The notes under the pieces are model-generated. The model was not told the DNA's origin and searched no databases. It saw only the letters and a list, made by a program, of their open reading frames with translations. The position numbers and the translations under genes were made by a program. Of a stretch of 5,336 bases of DNA, positions 1 to 5,336 are shown piece by piece; position 1 is the stretch's first letter, and the number at the start of each line of letters is the position of its first letter. Source of the DNA: Chloroflexota bacterium. GTDB lineage: Bacteria; Chloroflexota; Anaerolineae; Aggregatilineales; UBA3940. Location of the stretch: positions 1 through 5,336 of the forward strand of contig JAHEME010000258.1 of assembly GCA_024643825.1 (NCBI GenBank), given 5' to 3'.

Positions 1-718
1 CACCACTGCCACCACTGTTATTATTGTTATTATTCTTCCCGCCTCCGCCGCTTTCTGGGGTGTTCGTTGGGGCAGCACCCTGCCCAATGATGATCAGGTT
101 GGCGCTGTCCCAGTAGATATCGGTTTGTGTGACCGGGAAGGTGGTTTTCCCGCGCAGCCATACCGTGATTTGCTTTCCGGTAGCGGTCGCTTCTACGCTG
201 AACAAGCTGTAATTATCGCGCGCGCTCTGGATGCCCGACCAGACGATGTTACCTGAATCAGGGTTATCGCCCCCGGTAGGATCAATGCCAATGCGCATCT
301 GCACATCGGTATCCGAATTGCCTTTGCTGGCGTCCGTAGTAGACCATGCATGCCCATAGGCGGTGAAGCGATATACATTCCCCGGTGTTACATTGGGGAC
401 AATCTGGAGGAGTCCGCCATCGTAATCCAGATACTGCTCCCAGAAGCTGGCCGCACGTAGACCAGTCTTCACGCGCTGCGGCGCTTCGGCGAGGTTGTAG
501 CGCGGTGGTGCCCCACTATCTTCCCAGAACGGAGCCCATTCATCCGGGATCTCTCGTGCATCATCCCCACTCCATTTGTAGGAGCCGGATTCGAAATCCC
601 CGTTCCGAAGCTGGTTATCCTGCTGCTGTGGCGCACCGAGCGCAGGCTGTGCTGCGAGCATCGTGGTGGTTAGTACGATGCCTACTCCGGCCAACCCAAT
701 CGAGCGTATCAATTTCAT
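1..718 (-). CDS. Secreted protein with carbohydrate-binding-like beta domain (C-terminus beyond window)
   Basis: Open reading frame from ATG (716-718) to the window edge with no stop; 239 residues are visible. Residues 1-29 look like a Sec signal peptide: basic start (MKLIR), hydrophobic core, and a small-residue cleavage region at PALGA, so cutting is likely near residue 28 or 29. The mature part opens with NGDFESG (39-45), a typical opening of CBM4/9-like beta-sandwich domains. It continues with aromatic-rich strands to IYWDSANL (201-208), the usual last strand of such domains. A linker follows: PTNTPE (217-222), four Gly, Lys, six Asn, then Ser/Gly. In Anaerolineae-type proteins such linkers often lead to a second domain such as LysM, but none can be seen here. 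It probably acts outside the membrane, binding a glycan or the wall; the ligand is unknown. It lies 12 nt behind the glycosyltransferase gene and is probably cotranscribed with it. Confidence 0.88.
   Translation of the reverse strand, partial: MKLIRSIGLAGVGIVLTTTMLAAQPALGAPQQQDNQLRNGDFESGSYKWSGDDAREIPDEWAPFWEDSGAPPRYNLAEAPQRVKTGLRAASFWEQYLDYDGGLLQIVPNVTPGNVYRFTAYGHAWSTTDASKGNSDTDVQMRIGIDPTGGDNPDSGNIVWSGIQSARDNYSLFSVEATATGKQITVWLRGKTTFPVTQTDIYWDSANLIIIGQGAAPTNTPESGGGGKNNNNNNSGGSG
16..59 (-). repeat. Low-complexity coding linker (Gly4-Lys-Asn6)
   Basis: The last visible codons of the secreted-protein gene encode Gly-rich and Asn-rich sequence. The six Asn codons are two copies of a 9-bp unit (AAT AAT AAC). 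The next codons, Ser-Gly-Gly/Ser-Gly, again show 9-bp periodicity running off the window (plus-strand CACCACTG at 1-8 and again at 10-17). This is a flexible inter-domain linker and a site where replication slippage could change its length in steps of three residues. Confidence 0.75.
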
Positions 719-725
719 CAAAAGT

Positions 726-731
726 CCCTCT
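726..731 (-). promoter_or_regulatory. Ribosome binding site of the secreted-protein gene
   Basis: On the minus strand GAGGG (730-726) lies 7 nt before the ATG at 718 and directly follows the TGA stop (733-731) of the glycosyltransferase gene. This decides the start and suggests translational coupling, since ribosomes terminating upstream sit on the site for the next gene. Confidence 0.7.
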
Positions 732-2737
732 CAATCACCGCCTGCTTTCTCCGACAAATGGAAAAGCAAGGCATCATCTTCTTGGTCCAGGTTCGTTTGT
801 GCGATGTGAACCCGATCCCCGGTGGTCGGATCATACAACCCAAGCCGGATGCTCAGATCTCTTCCCTGACCCGTTCCAAGGAATGAAAGCCGGATCGTCT
901 GAATAATAACGCTTCCAGGACGCCAGGACAACGGCGGATAATAAATGGTTCCAGGGGGTTCGTCAAACTGCGAGATGATGTTTCCCGCCTCATCCACGAG
1001 GTGAACAAACACGTTCATGGGTTGGTCTGGCGGTTGGGTCTGGCTCCAGGAAAGTTCCATAGCTTCCCCCTTCTCTGAGGGGGTGAAACGCACATCTGCC
1101 AGCCGAAGTCCGTTCTCAAATTGGGCGAGCGGGGGGGATGACTCTGCCGTGTTTCGTGGCGCTGCGGAGAACTGTACATACAGCCGCAGCAACTCAGGGT
1201 CGAGGTCGCCACGAGTCATCGGACCGGGATCTACGGTGATCGTTGAATCCTCAGAGAGAACATTCAGCGCCGCGTCCAGTCCTTCATAGGGCCACGCAAA
1301 CAGGGTTAGCGATGGTGCATCGGTGGATAGAGATTTACCCTCGTCATAGAGGCTAACGTCTGGATGAACGGCCAGAAACTCAACCGATGGAAACGTCGTC
1401 CAGAAGCGGCGGTCTACGAATACAGTTCCCTGTGATTGGTTGATCGCATCGGCGAGATCAGTGGCCTCAGCCTGGAAGAAGTAGCCGCGCACGGGGTCAG
1501 TCTGGTAGCAGCCGACGTAGGAATAGCCAGAAAGCGCAATCAGGGGGGCGGGGCGGCAGCCGAAGTAATCCCGCGCGGTCAGGAACAGGCTGAGGATCAG
1601 CATCACTACAATGCCCGCCGATGCGACTGCCTCCCCGCGACGATAGGCGCGGCTGACGGCTTCCCATGCTTCATGGAGTACCAGAGCCGGAATCACGATC
1701 ACCGTAGGGATCACGCCCACCGCCCGCAGGAAGTGCGGCGCATCGTCAGCAAGGAAGGTGGGCAGGGCCATCACCGCTGTCCAGATCAGGCAGACAACCA
1801 GCACGGGCCGCTTCCGCCAGCGAGCCAGCGCCAGCCCGACTCCGGCGACGAAGGGAATGCTCAACAGGGGATCGAACACCGGATGCCCCGGTACGTTGTG
1901 CCGCCAGATCGTATCGCCCCGCCATGTGAACATCCCCAGCGTGCGGAATAGATTGGTCACCGCGACCTGTGGGAAGTCGGCGCGATTCCAGATCGCTACC
2001 TGTCCGCTGCGTCCCAGTACGATCTCTGGATATTGAAGGGTGTAAACTCCCAGCGGCAGGGCGACGATCAGCGCCGCGCTGAGTATGATGAGTACAATTG
2101 CTGTCCGCTGGCGCAGCCAGTCTCGATGCCATAGCCAGCCATAGAGCGCGATTCCCAGCAGGGCGACGGGCGTAAAACGCACCGCGAGGTAGGTATAGAA
2201 ACTCGCTCCATAGAGCGCGCCCGCGCTCACAGCCCATGCTCTCGATTTTTGTTTGAAAGCCAGCGCACCCGCGCTCAGGAAGAGAGCTGTGAACAACGGC
2301 AGCAGAATCGCGCGGAAGCCGATGTGACTCAGATGGACATGCCACAGGGTGACGGCTAGAATCGCGGCACTGAGAAGCCCTACCCGCCGATTTGCCAGCG
2401 CCGACCCCATCCAATAGACGGCTGGGAGGGTCAGCAGCCCGACGATAGCGGCAGGCGCGCGTACGCCCAGCGGAGTGCGCCCTGCCATGCCGATGGTCGC
2501 CGCCATCGCGTAGATGAACAGCGGTTCGCGTCCATTATTGGCTTCAAAGTATAGTGGGTGTGCACCATCGAGAACGCGCAGCGCGTCTAGTCCATTGATC
2601 GCCTCATCCTGATACAATCCATACGGACTATGGCCCAGCGCGTGCACGCGCAGTGTAGCCCCGGCAGCGATGAGGAGCAGCAGGCAGATCGTCAGCACAC
2701 GCTGGGCGATCATGTCTTCGTGTGAGATAGTCTGCAC
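731..2737 (-). CDS. GT39/PMT-like membrane glycosyltransferase with C-terminal beta-sandwich domain
   Basis: A 668-residue polytopic membrane protein. About twelve hydrophobic segments lie between residues 12 and 388. The first outer loop carries GLYQDEAINGLDA (40-52); an acidic DE pair here (D44, E45) is the catalytic signature of the GT-C fold families PMT/ArnT (GT39/GT83), which move a sugar from a polyprenyl-phosphate carrier to an acceptor outside the membrane. HIGFRAIL (138-145) and FLRAVGVIP (337-345) are further family-like stretches. From about 389 on the chain is soluble and outside. Its last part (about 540-668) is beta-rich, with FVHL (577-580), Q590-F-D592-E-P594, W605-x-P-G and GLYDP (633-637). 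The GTG start is chosen because GGAGAG sits 8 nt upstream; an in-frame ATG at 2713 has no comparable site. Donor sugar and acceptor are not readable from sequence. It heads a leftward operon with the secreted-protein gene. Confidence 0.9.
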   Translation of the reverse strand: MQTISHEDMIAQRVLTICLLLLIAAGATLRVHALGHSPYGLYQDEAINGLDALRVLDGAHPLYFEANNGREPLFIYAMAATIGMAGRTPLGVRAPAAIVGLLTLPAVYWMGSALANRRVGLLSAAILAVTLWHVHLSHIGFRAILLPLFTALFLSAGALAFKQKSRAWAVSAGALYGASFYTYLAVRFTPVALLGIALYGWLWHRDWLRQRTAIVLIILSAALIVALPLGVYTLQYPEIVLGRSGQVAIWNRADFPQVAVTNLFRTLGMFTWRGDTIWRHNVPGHPVFDPLLSIPFVAGVGLALARWRKRPVLVVCLIWTAVMALPTFLADDAPHFLRAVGVIPTVIVIPALVLHEAWEAVSRAYRRGEAVASAGIVVMLILSLFLTARDYFGCRPAPLIALSGYSYVGCYQTDPVRGYFFQAEATDLADAINQSQGTVFVDRRFWTTFPSVEFLAVHPDVSLYDEGKSLSTDAPSLTLFAWPYEGLDAALNVLSEDSTITVDPGPMTRGDLDPELLRLYVQFSAAPRNTAESSPPLAQFENGLRLADVRFTPSEKGEAMELSWSQTQPPDQPMNVFVHLVDEAGNIISQFDEPPGTIYYPPLSWRPGSVIIQTIRLSFLGTGQGRDLSIRLGLYDPTTGDRVHIAQTNLDQEDDALLFHLSEKAGGD

Positions 2738-2745
2738 GCGAGCGT

Positions 2746-2751
2746 CTCTCC
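2746..2751 (-). promoter_or_regulatory. Ribosome binding site supporting the GTG start at 2737
   Basis: GGAGAG on the minus strand, 8 nt before GTG at 2737. It favours this start over the ATG eight codons downstream (2713), in front of which only a weak GAAG is seen. Confidence 0.65.
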
Positions 2752-2753
2752 AA

Positions 2754-2780
2754 TTGCGAATGGCGCGTGCGCGTCATTAT
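2754..2780 (+). promoter_or_regulatory. Weak candidate promoter of the rightward operon
   Basis: TTGCGA (2754-2759, four of six to the -35 consensus) and CATTAT (2775-2780, four of six to the -10 consensus) with a short 15-nt spacer. It overlaps the leftward -10 candidate, so if both are real the two operons would compete for polymerase in this 85-bp gap. Support is only positional. Confidence 0.2.
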
Positions 2781-2781
2781 G
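2776..2781 (-). promoter_or_regulatory. Candidate -10 element of the leftward operon
   Basis: CATAAT on the minus strand matches the sigma-70 -10 consensus TATAAT at five of six bases. It would give a leader of roughly 30 nt before the GTG start, containing the ribosome binding site. No convincing -35 box lies at 16-18 nt; TTGTGG is present but 20 nt away. Position is plausible, assignment tentative. Confidence 0.35.
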
Positions 2782-2813
2782 GCCTGAGTGGGAACGACCC
2801 GCCACAAGAACAG

Positions 2814-2819
2814 GGAGGT
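2814..2819 (+). promoter_or_regulatory. Ribosome binding site of the LOG-like gene
   Basis: GGAGGT ends 3 nt before ATG at 2823, a strong Shine-Dalgarno at short spacing. It fixes the start here and argues against the longer in-frame extension back to 2670, which would run through the divergent promoter region and into the opposing gene. Confidence 0.75.
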
Positions 2820-2822
2820 GGT

Positions 2823-3311
2823 ATGGCACGAACGGTAGTGGGCGTGATGGGCGGCGGCGATTACGCTTCCGAGCAGTCGATCCGCAATGCTTATCGTCTC
2901 GGTGAGTTGATCGCCGAGGAAGGCTGGGCGCTGCTGAACGGGGGGCGCAACGTGGGCGTGATGGCGGCTTCGGCTGCCGGAGCGCGCAGTAAGGGTGGGC
3001 TGACCATCGGCGTACTGCCCGATTCCAGCACCCGCTTTGCCTCACCGGAGATCGATATTGCTATCGTGACGGGCATGGGCGATGCTCGCAATGTGATCAA
3101 CGTGCTCTCCAGCGATGTGATCATCTCCTGCGCCGGGGGGCCGGGGACGCTCTCTGAGATTGCGCTGGGGCTCAAGAATGGACGGACGGTGATCCTGGTG
3201 AACTTCGATATTGGTCCGGTCTTCATGGAGTACGCGGGGGAGCGTTTGCTCCGTGCTGCAACCCCGGAGGAAGCGATTGAGCTTGCACGGCAGGCCCTCG
3301 CCCAGAAGTAA
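2823..3311 (+). CDS. LOG-like / TIGR00725-family Rossmann nucleotide-binding protein
   Basis: A 162-residue cytosolic protein with no signal or membrane segment. It has the SLOG superfamily layout: first strand and glycine loop VVGVMGGGDY (5-14), LLNGG (37-41), GVM (45-47), then TGMGDARN (83-90) and GGPGTLSE (105-112). In characterised LOG enzymes, which release the base from cytokinin-type nucleoside monophosphates, an Arg and the Glu of PGGxGTxxE are catalytic; here R89 and E112 stand at a matching distance (23 residues, from memory of the family). The Pro that normally precedes GG is Ala, as expected for the TIGR00725 branch, some of whose relatives bind molybdenum cofactor. Length is normal for that branch. 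The substrate cannot be named. The penicillin-binding protein gene starts inside its 3' end in another frame, so the two are an operon. Confidence 0.9.
   Translation: MARTVVGVMGGGDYASEQSIRNAYRLGELIAEEGWALLNGGRNVGVMAASAAGARSKGGLTIGVLPDSSTRFASPEIDIAIVTGMGDARNVINVLSSDVIISCAGGPGTLSEIALGLKNGRTVILVNFDIGPVFMEYAGERLLRAATPEEAIELARQALAQK
3266..3270 (+). promoter_or_regulatory. Internal ribosome binding site for the penicillin-binding protein
   Basis: GGAGG inside the 3' end of the LOG-like gene, 6 nt before TTG at 3277. It is the only good Shine-Dalgarno near the start of the PBP reading frame and decides for the TTG start. No in-frame ATG occurs between here and the membrane anchor. Confidence 0.65.
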
Positions 3312-5336
3312 GCGATGGCGCATCACGGCGGCGGGCCTGGGATTCTTGCTCCTTGCCGGGGTGGTCGCTATTCGCCTCTGGTTGTTCACCGATTTGCCCG
3401 ATGTGCGCGATCTAAGCGCGGGGCTTCAGAAGTCGTCGATCCGCATCACTGACCGCTATGGGCGGCTGCTCTATGAAGTGATTGGCGAGGATGCGGGCCG
3501 GAACACCGTTGTTCCGCTGGCGGAGATTCCGCAGGCATGCCAGCAGGCGACCATCGCAACCGAAGACGCCGACTTCTATACCAACCCCGGCGTGGATGCG
3601 CGAGCAATCGTCCGCGCCATCTGGATCAACTTCCAGGGCGGCGAGGTTGTCTCCGGCGGGAGTACGATCACCCAGCAGGTAGCGCGGAATCTGCTGCTTG
3701 ATCCGCAGGAGCGCGCCGAACGCACCCTCACGCGCAAACTACGCGAGAGCATCCTCGCCTATCGTCTGGCGCAGAATTACACCAAAGACGAAATCCTGGC
3801 GCTGTACCTCAACCAGACCTACTATGGCAACCTGGCCTATGGCATTGACGCGGCGGCAAGGGCTACGTTCGGCAAATCGGCGGATGAACTCGACCTCGCC
3901 GAATGTTCGCTGCTGGCGGGGTTACCCCAGGCTCCGTCCGTGTACGATCCGCTGACCGACCCGGAAGCGAGTAAGACCCGGCAGGCGGTAGTGCTGGGTC
4001 TGATGGTAGAGCGTGGAGCGGTTACGCAGGATCAGGCTGATGCCGCCTCCCGCGAATCGCTGGCCTTTGCCGCCGAACGCTACAGCATCGAGGCCCCGCA
4101 TTTTGTGATGACCGTTGTCCGCCAGTTGGAAGAAACCCTGCCTCCGGAAGTTCTGTATGGCGGTGGGTTGGAAGTCAAAACTACCCTTGACCTCGACTGG
4201 CAGCACACTGCCGAGCGCATCGCCCGCCGCCATCTCGAACTGCTCAACACGCCCAGCCTGGGTGATCCGCCGCACAACGCCACCGATGCCGCGCTCGTCG
4301 CCCTCGATCCGCACACCGGGCAGGTGCTGGCGATGCTCGGCAGCCCGGATTACTTCGATACCAACATCAGCGGCGCGGTGAATATGGCATTTGCGCGCCG
4401 TCAGCCCGGCTCGTCGATCAAGCCGATCACCTATGCGGCGGCTTTTGACCCGGCACAGCCAGAGCCGATGACTGCCGCTACTATGCTGCTCGACGTGCGC
4501 ACGTCGTTCGTCACCCACGAGGGATTCGCCTACACGCCCGTCAACTTTGATCGGGATGAACACGGCCCGGTGCTGGCGCGCGAGGCGCTGGCTTCCAGCT
4601 ACAACATCCCGGCGGTGATCGTGCTCAAGACCATCGGCATGGATCGGTTGTTTCAACTAGCGGCGCGCATGGGGCTGACCACCTTCACCGATCCCTCCAG
4701 TTACGATCTTTCGCTGACGCTGGGCGGTGGCGAAGTCCGCCTGTTGGAGATGGTCGGAGTTTATGCGGCGTTCGCCAATGGAGGCCAGCGCGTACACTCC
4801 ACGATGATCCTGAGCGTGACGAACGAAGATGGCGACCTCGTGTGGCAGCCTGATTCGTTCCCGCCGGAACAGGTGATCGACCCGCGCGTGGCATGGCTGA
4901 TCAGCGACATCCTCAGCGATAACCTGGCCCGCGCCCCGACCTACACCACGCACAGCATCTTGCAAATCGCGCGTCCGGCAGCGGTCAAGACGGGGACAAC
5001 CACCGATTTCCGCGATAACTGGACGATTGGCTATACGCCGAATCTGGTGGTAGGCGTGTGGGTGGGCAACGCGAACAGCGATCCGATGATCGGCATCAGT
5101 GGAGTCAGCGGTGCAGGCCCGATCTGGCATCAGTTCATGAGAACGGTGCTGCGCGGGCAGCCCGCGTTGACCTTTGACCGCCCGGATGGAATGACTCAGG
5201 TGACGGTTTGCGCGCTCTCTGGCCTTCTGCCGACTCCCGCCTGCCCCTACACGCGCGAGGAATGGTTCATCGATGGAACCGTACCCACCGAGCCAGATGC
5301 GATCTATCAACAGGTGACTTTCGATGCAGCGACGGG
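3277..5336 (+). CDS. Class A penicillin-binding protein, PBP1A-like (C-terminus beyond window)
   Basis: Bifunctional enzyme that polymerises lipid II into glycan strands and crosslinks the peptides; 686 residues visible and no stop. Starting at TTG 3277, residues 6-15 are basic and 16-37 form one membrane anchor, leaving the rest outside. The glycosyltransferase (GT51) domain shows EDADFYTNPG (96-105, catalytic E96), GGSTITQQ (127-134), RKLRE (153-157, second catalytic E157) and ILALYLNQTYYG (173-184). The transpeptidase domain shows SSIK (S379 to K382, active-site serine S379), SYN (441-443) and KTGT (571-574), so both activities look intact. After it, C645 and C656 flank SGLLPTPA, a pair typical of the C-terminal tail of PBP1A/1C-type proteins. 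Oddities: Asn replaces the usual His in motif 1 and Ala the usual Glu of motif 4. It overlaps the LOG-like gene by 35 bp, which suggests coupled translation. The exact subfamily is uncertain; the GGSTITQQ motif favours 1A over 1C. Confidence 0.96.
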   Translation, partial: MSLHGRPSPRSKRWRITAAGLGFLLLAGVVAIRLWLFTDLPDVRDLSAGLQKSSIRITDRYGRLLYEVIGEDAGRNTVVPLAEIPQACQQATIATEDADFYTNPGVDARAIVRAIWINFQGGEVVSGGSTITQQVARNLLLDPQERAERTLTRKLRESILAYRLAQNYTKDEILALYLNQTYYGNLAYGIDAAARATFGKSADELDLAECSLLAGLPQAPSVYDPLTDPEASKTRQAVVLGLMVERGAVTQDQADAASRESLAFAAERYSIEAPHFVMTVVRQLEETLPPEVLYGGGLEVKTTLDLDWQHTAERIARRHLELLNTPSLGDPPHNATDAALVALDPHTGQVLAMLGSPDYFDTNISGAVNMAFARRQPGSSIKPITYAAAFDPAQPEPMTAATMLLDVRTSFVTHEGFAYTPVNFDRDEHGPVLAREALASSYNIPAVIVLKTIGMDRLFQLAARMGLTTFTDPSSYDLSLTLGGGEVRLLEMVGVYAAFANGGQRVHSTMILSVTNEDGDLVWQPDSFPPEQVIDPRVAWLISDILSDNLARAPTYTTHSILQIARPAAVKTGTTTDFRDNWTIGYTPNLVVGVWVGNANSDPMIGISGVSGAGPIWHQFMRTVLRGQPALTFDRPDGMTQVTVCALSGLLPTPACPYTREEWFIDGTVPTEPDAIYQQVTFDAAT

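Noticed and set aside
385..906. 173-codon plus-strand open frame
   Set aside because: It lies opposite the secreted-protein gene and the end of the glycosyltransferase gene. Its translation is rich in Pro/Arg/His/Ser without any domain pattern, and it crosses the junction of two well-supported genes.
1746..2414. 222-codon minus-strand open frame inside the glycosyltransferase gene
   Set aside because: It is a shifted frame of the glycosyltransferase coding strand, with an Arg/Ala/Ser-rich translation typical of GC-rich shadow frames. The overlapping frame encodes clear membrane segments.
2763..2774. GCGC-GT-GCGC inverted repeat in the divergent gap
   Set aside because: Arms of four GC bases are expected by chance in this composition, and there is no following T-run that would make it a terminator.
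2670..2822. N-terminal extension of the LOG-like gene back to ATG 2670
   Set aside because: The extra 51 residues match nothing in the family, overlap the start of the opposing gene and cross the divergent gap. GGAGGT directly precedes the ATG at 2823, where the family's first strand begins.
3315..3317. ATG just after the LOG-like stop as the PBP start
   Set aside because: It is out of frame with the PBP. Its own frame reads a short Gly/His-rich peptide and soon stops, and the membrane anchor is encoded only in the frame of TTG 3277.
3922..5310. Two long minus-strand open frames (3922-4656 and 4657-5310) antisense to the PBP gene
   Set aside because: The plus strand here encodes unmistakable PBP motifs. 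The antisense products are Arg/His/Gly-rich without domains, as expected when GC-rich codons suppress stops on the opposite strand.

Overview
The window holds four protein-coding genes in two divergent pairs, and both outer genes run off the window. The leftward pair is a membrane glycosyltransferase of the GT39/PMT-like superfamily (GTG start at 2737, 668 aa) followed 12 nt later by a secreted protein with a carbohydrate-binding-like beta domain and a Thr/Pro, Gly, Asn linker (start at 718, C-terminus missing). The rightward pair is a small Rossmann-type LOG/TIGR00725-family protein (2823-3311, 162 aa) and a class A penicillin-binding protein (PBP1A-like). The PBP start appears to be a TTG at 3277, inside the LOG-like gene, and its C-terminus is cut by the window edge.

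The organism is most likely a member of the Chloroflexota, probably Anaerolineae-like. This is an inference from protein style: a 'PTNTPE' linker after an NGDFE-type beta domain, an FVHL/D-x-P beta-sandwich on the end of a GT39 protein, and a class A PBP with an EDADFYTNPG first motif. Base composition is moderately GC-rich. No rRNA, tRNA, CRISPR array or insertion sequence was found.

Layout: 1-718 secreted protein (minus); 731-2737 glycosyltransferase (minus); 2738-2822 divergent control region of 85 bp carrying the ribosome binding sites of both inner genes and weak promoter candidates; 2823-3311 LOG-like protein (plus); 3277-5336 penicillin-binding protein (plus). There is no gene-free stretch over 300 bases. 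No terminator is expected inside either pair and none was seen.

The common theme is the cell envelope. The PBP would polymerise and crosslink peptidoglycan outside the membrane. The GT39 protein would transfer a lipid-linked sugar to an extracytoplasmic acceptor, and the protein made immediately downstream is secreted with a Ser/Thr-containing flexible linker, so it is a reasonable but untested candidate acceptor. The LOG-like protein is cytosolic and its substrate is unknown. The window reads as mostly ordinary chromosomal housekeeping and envelope DNA. I do not see a clear undescribed system, only several modest points worth checking.
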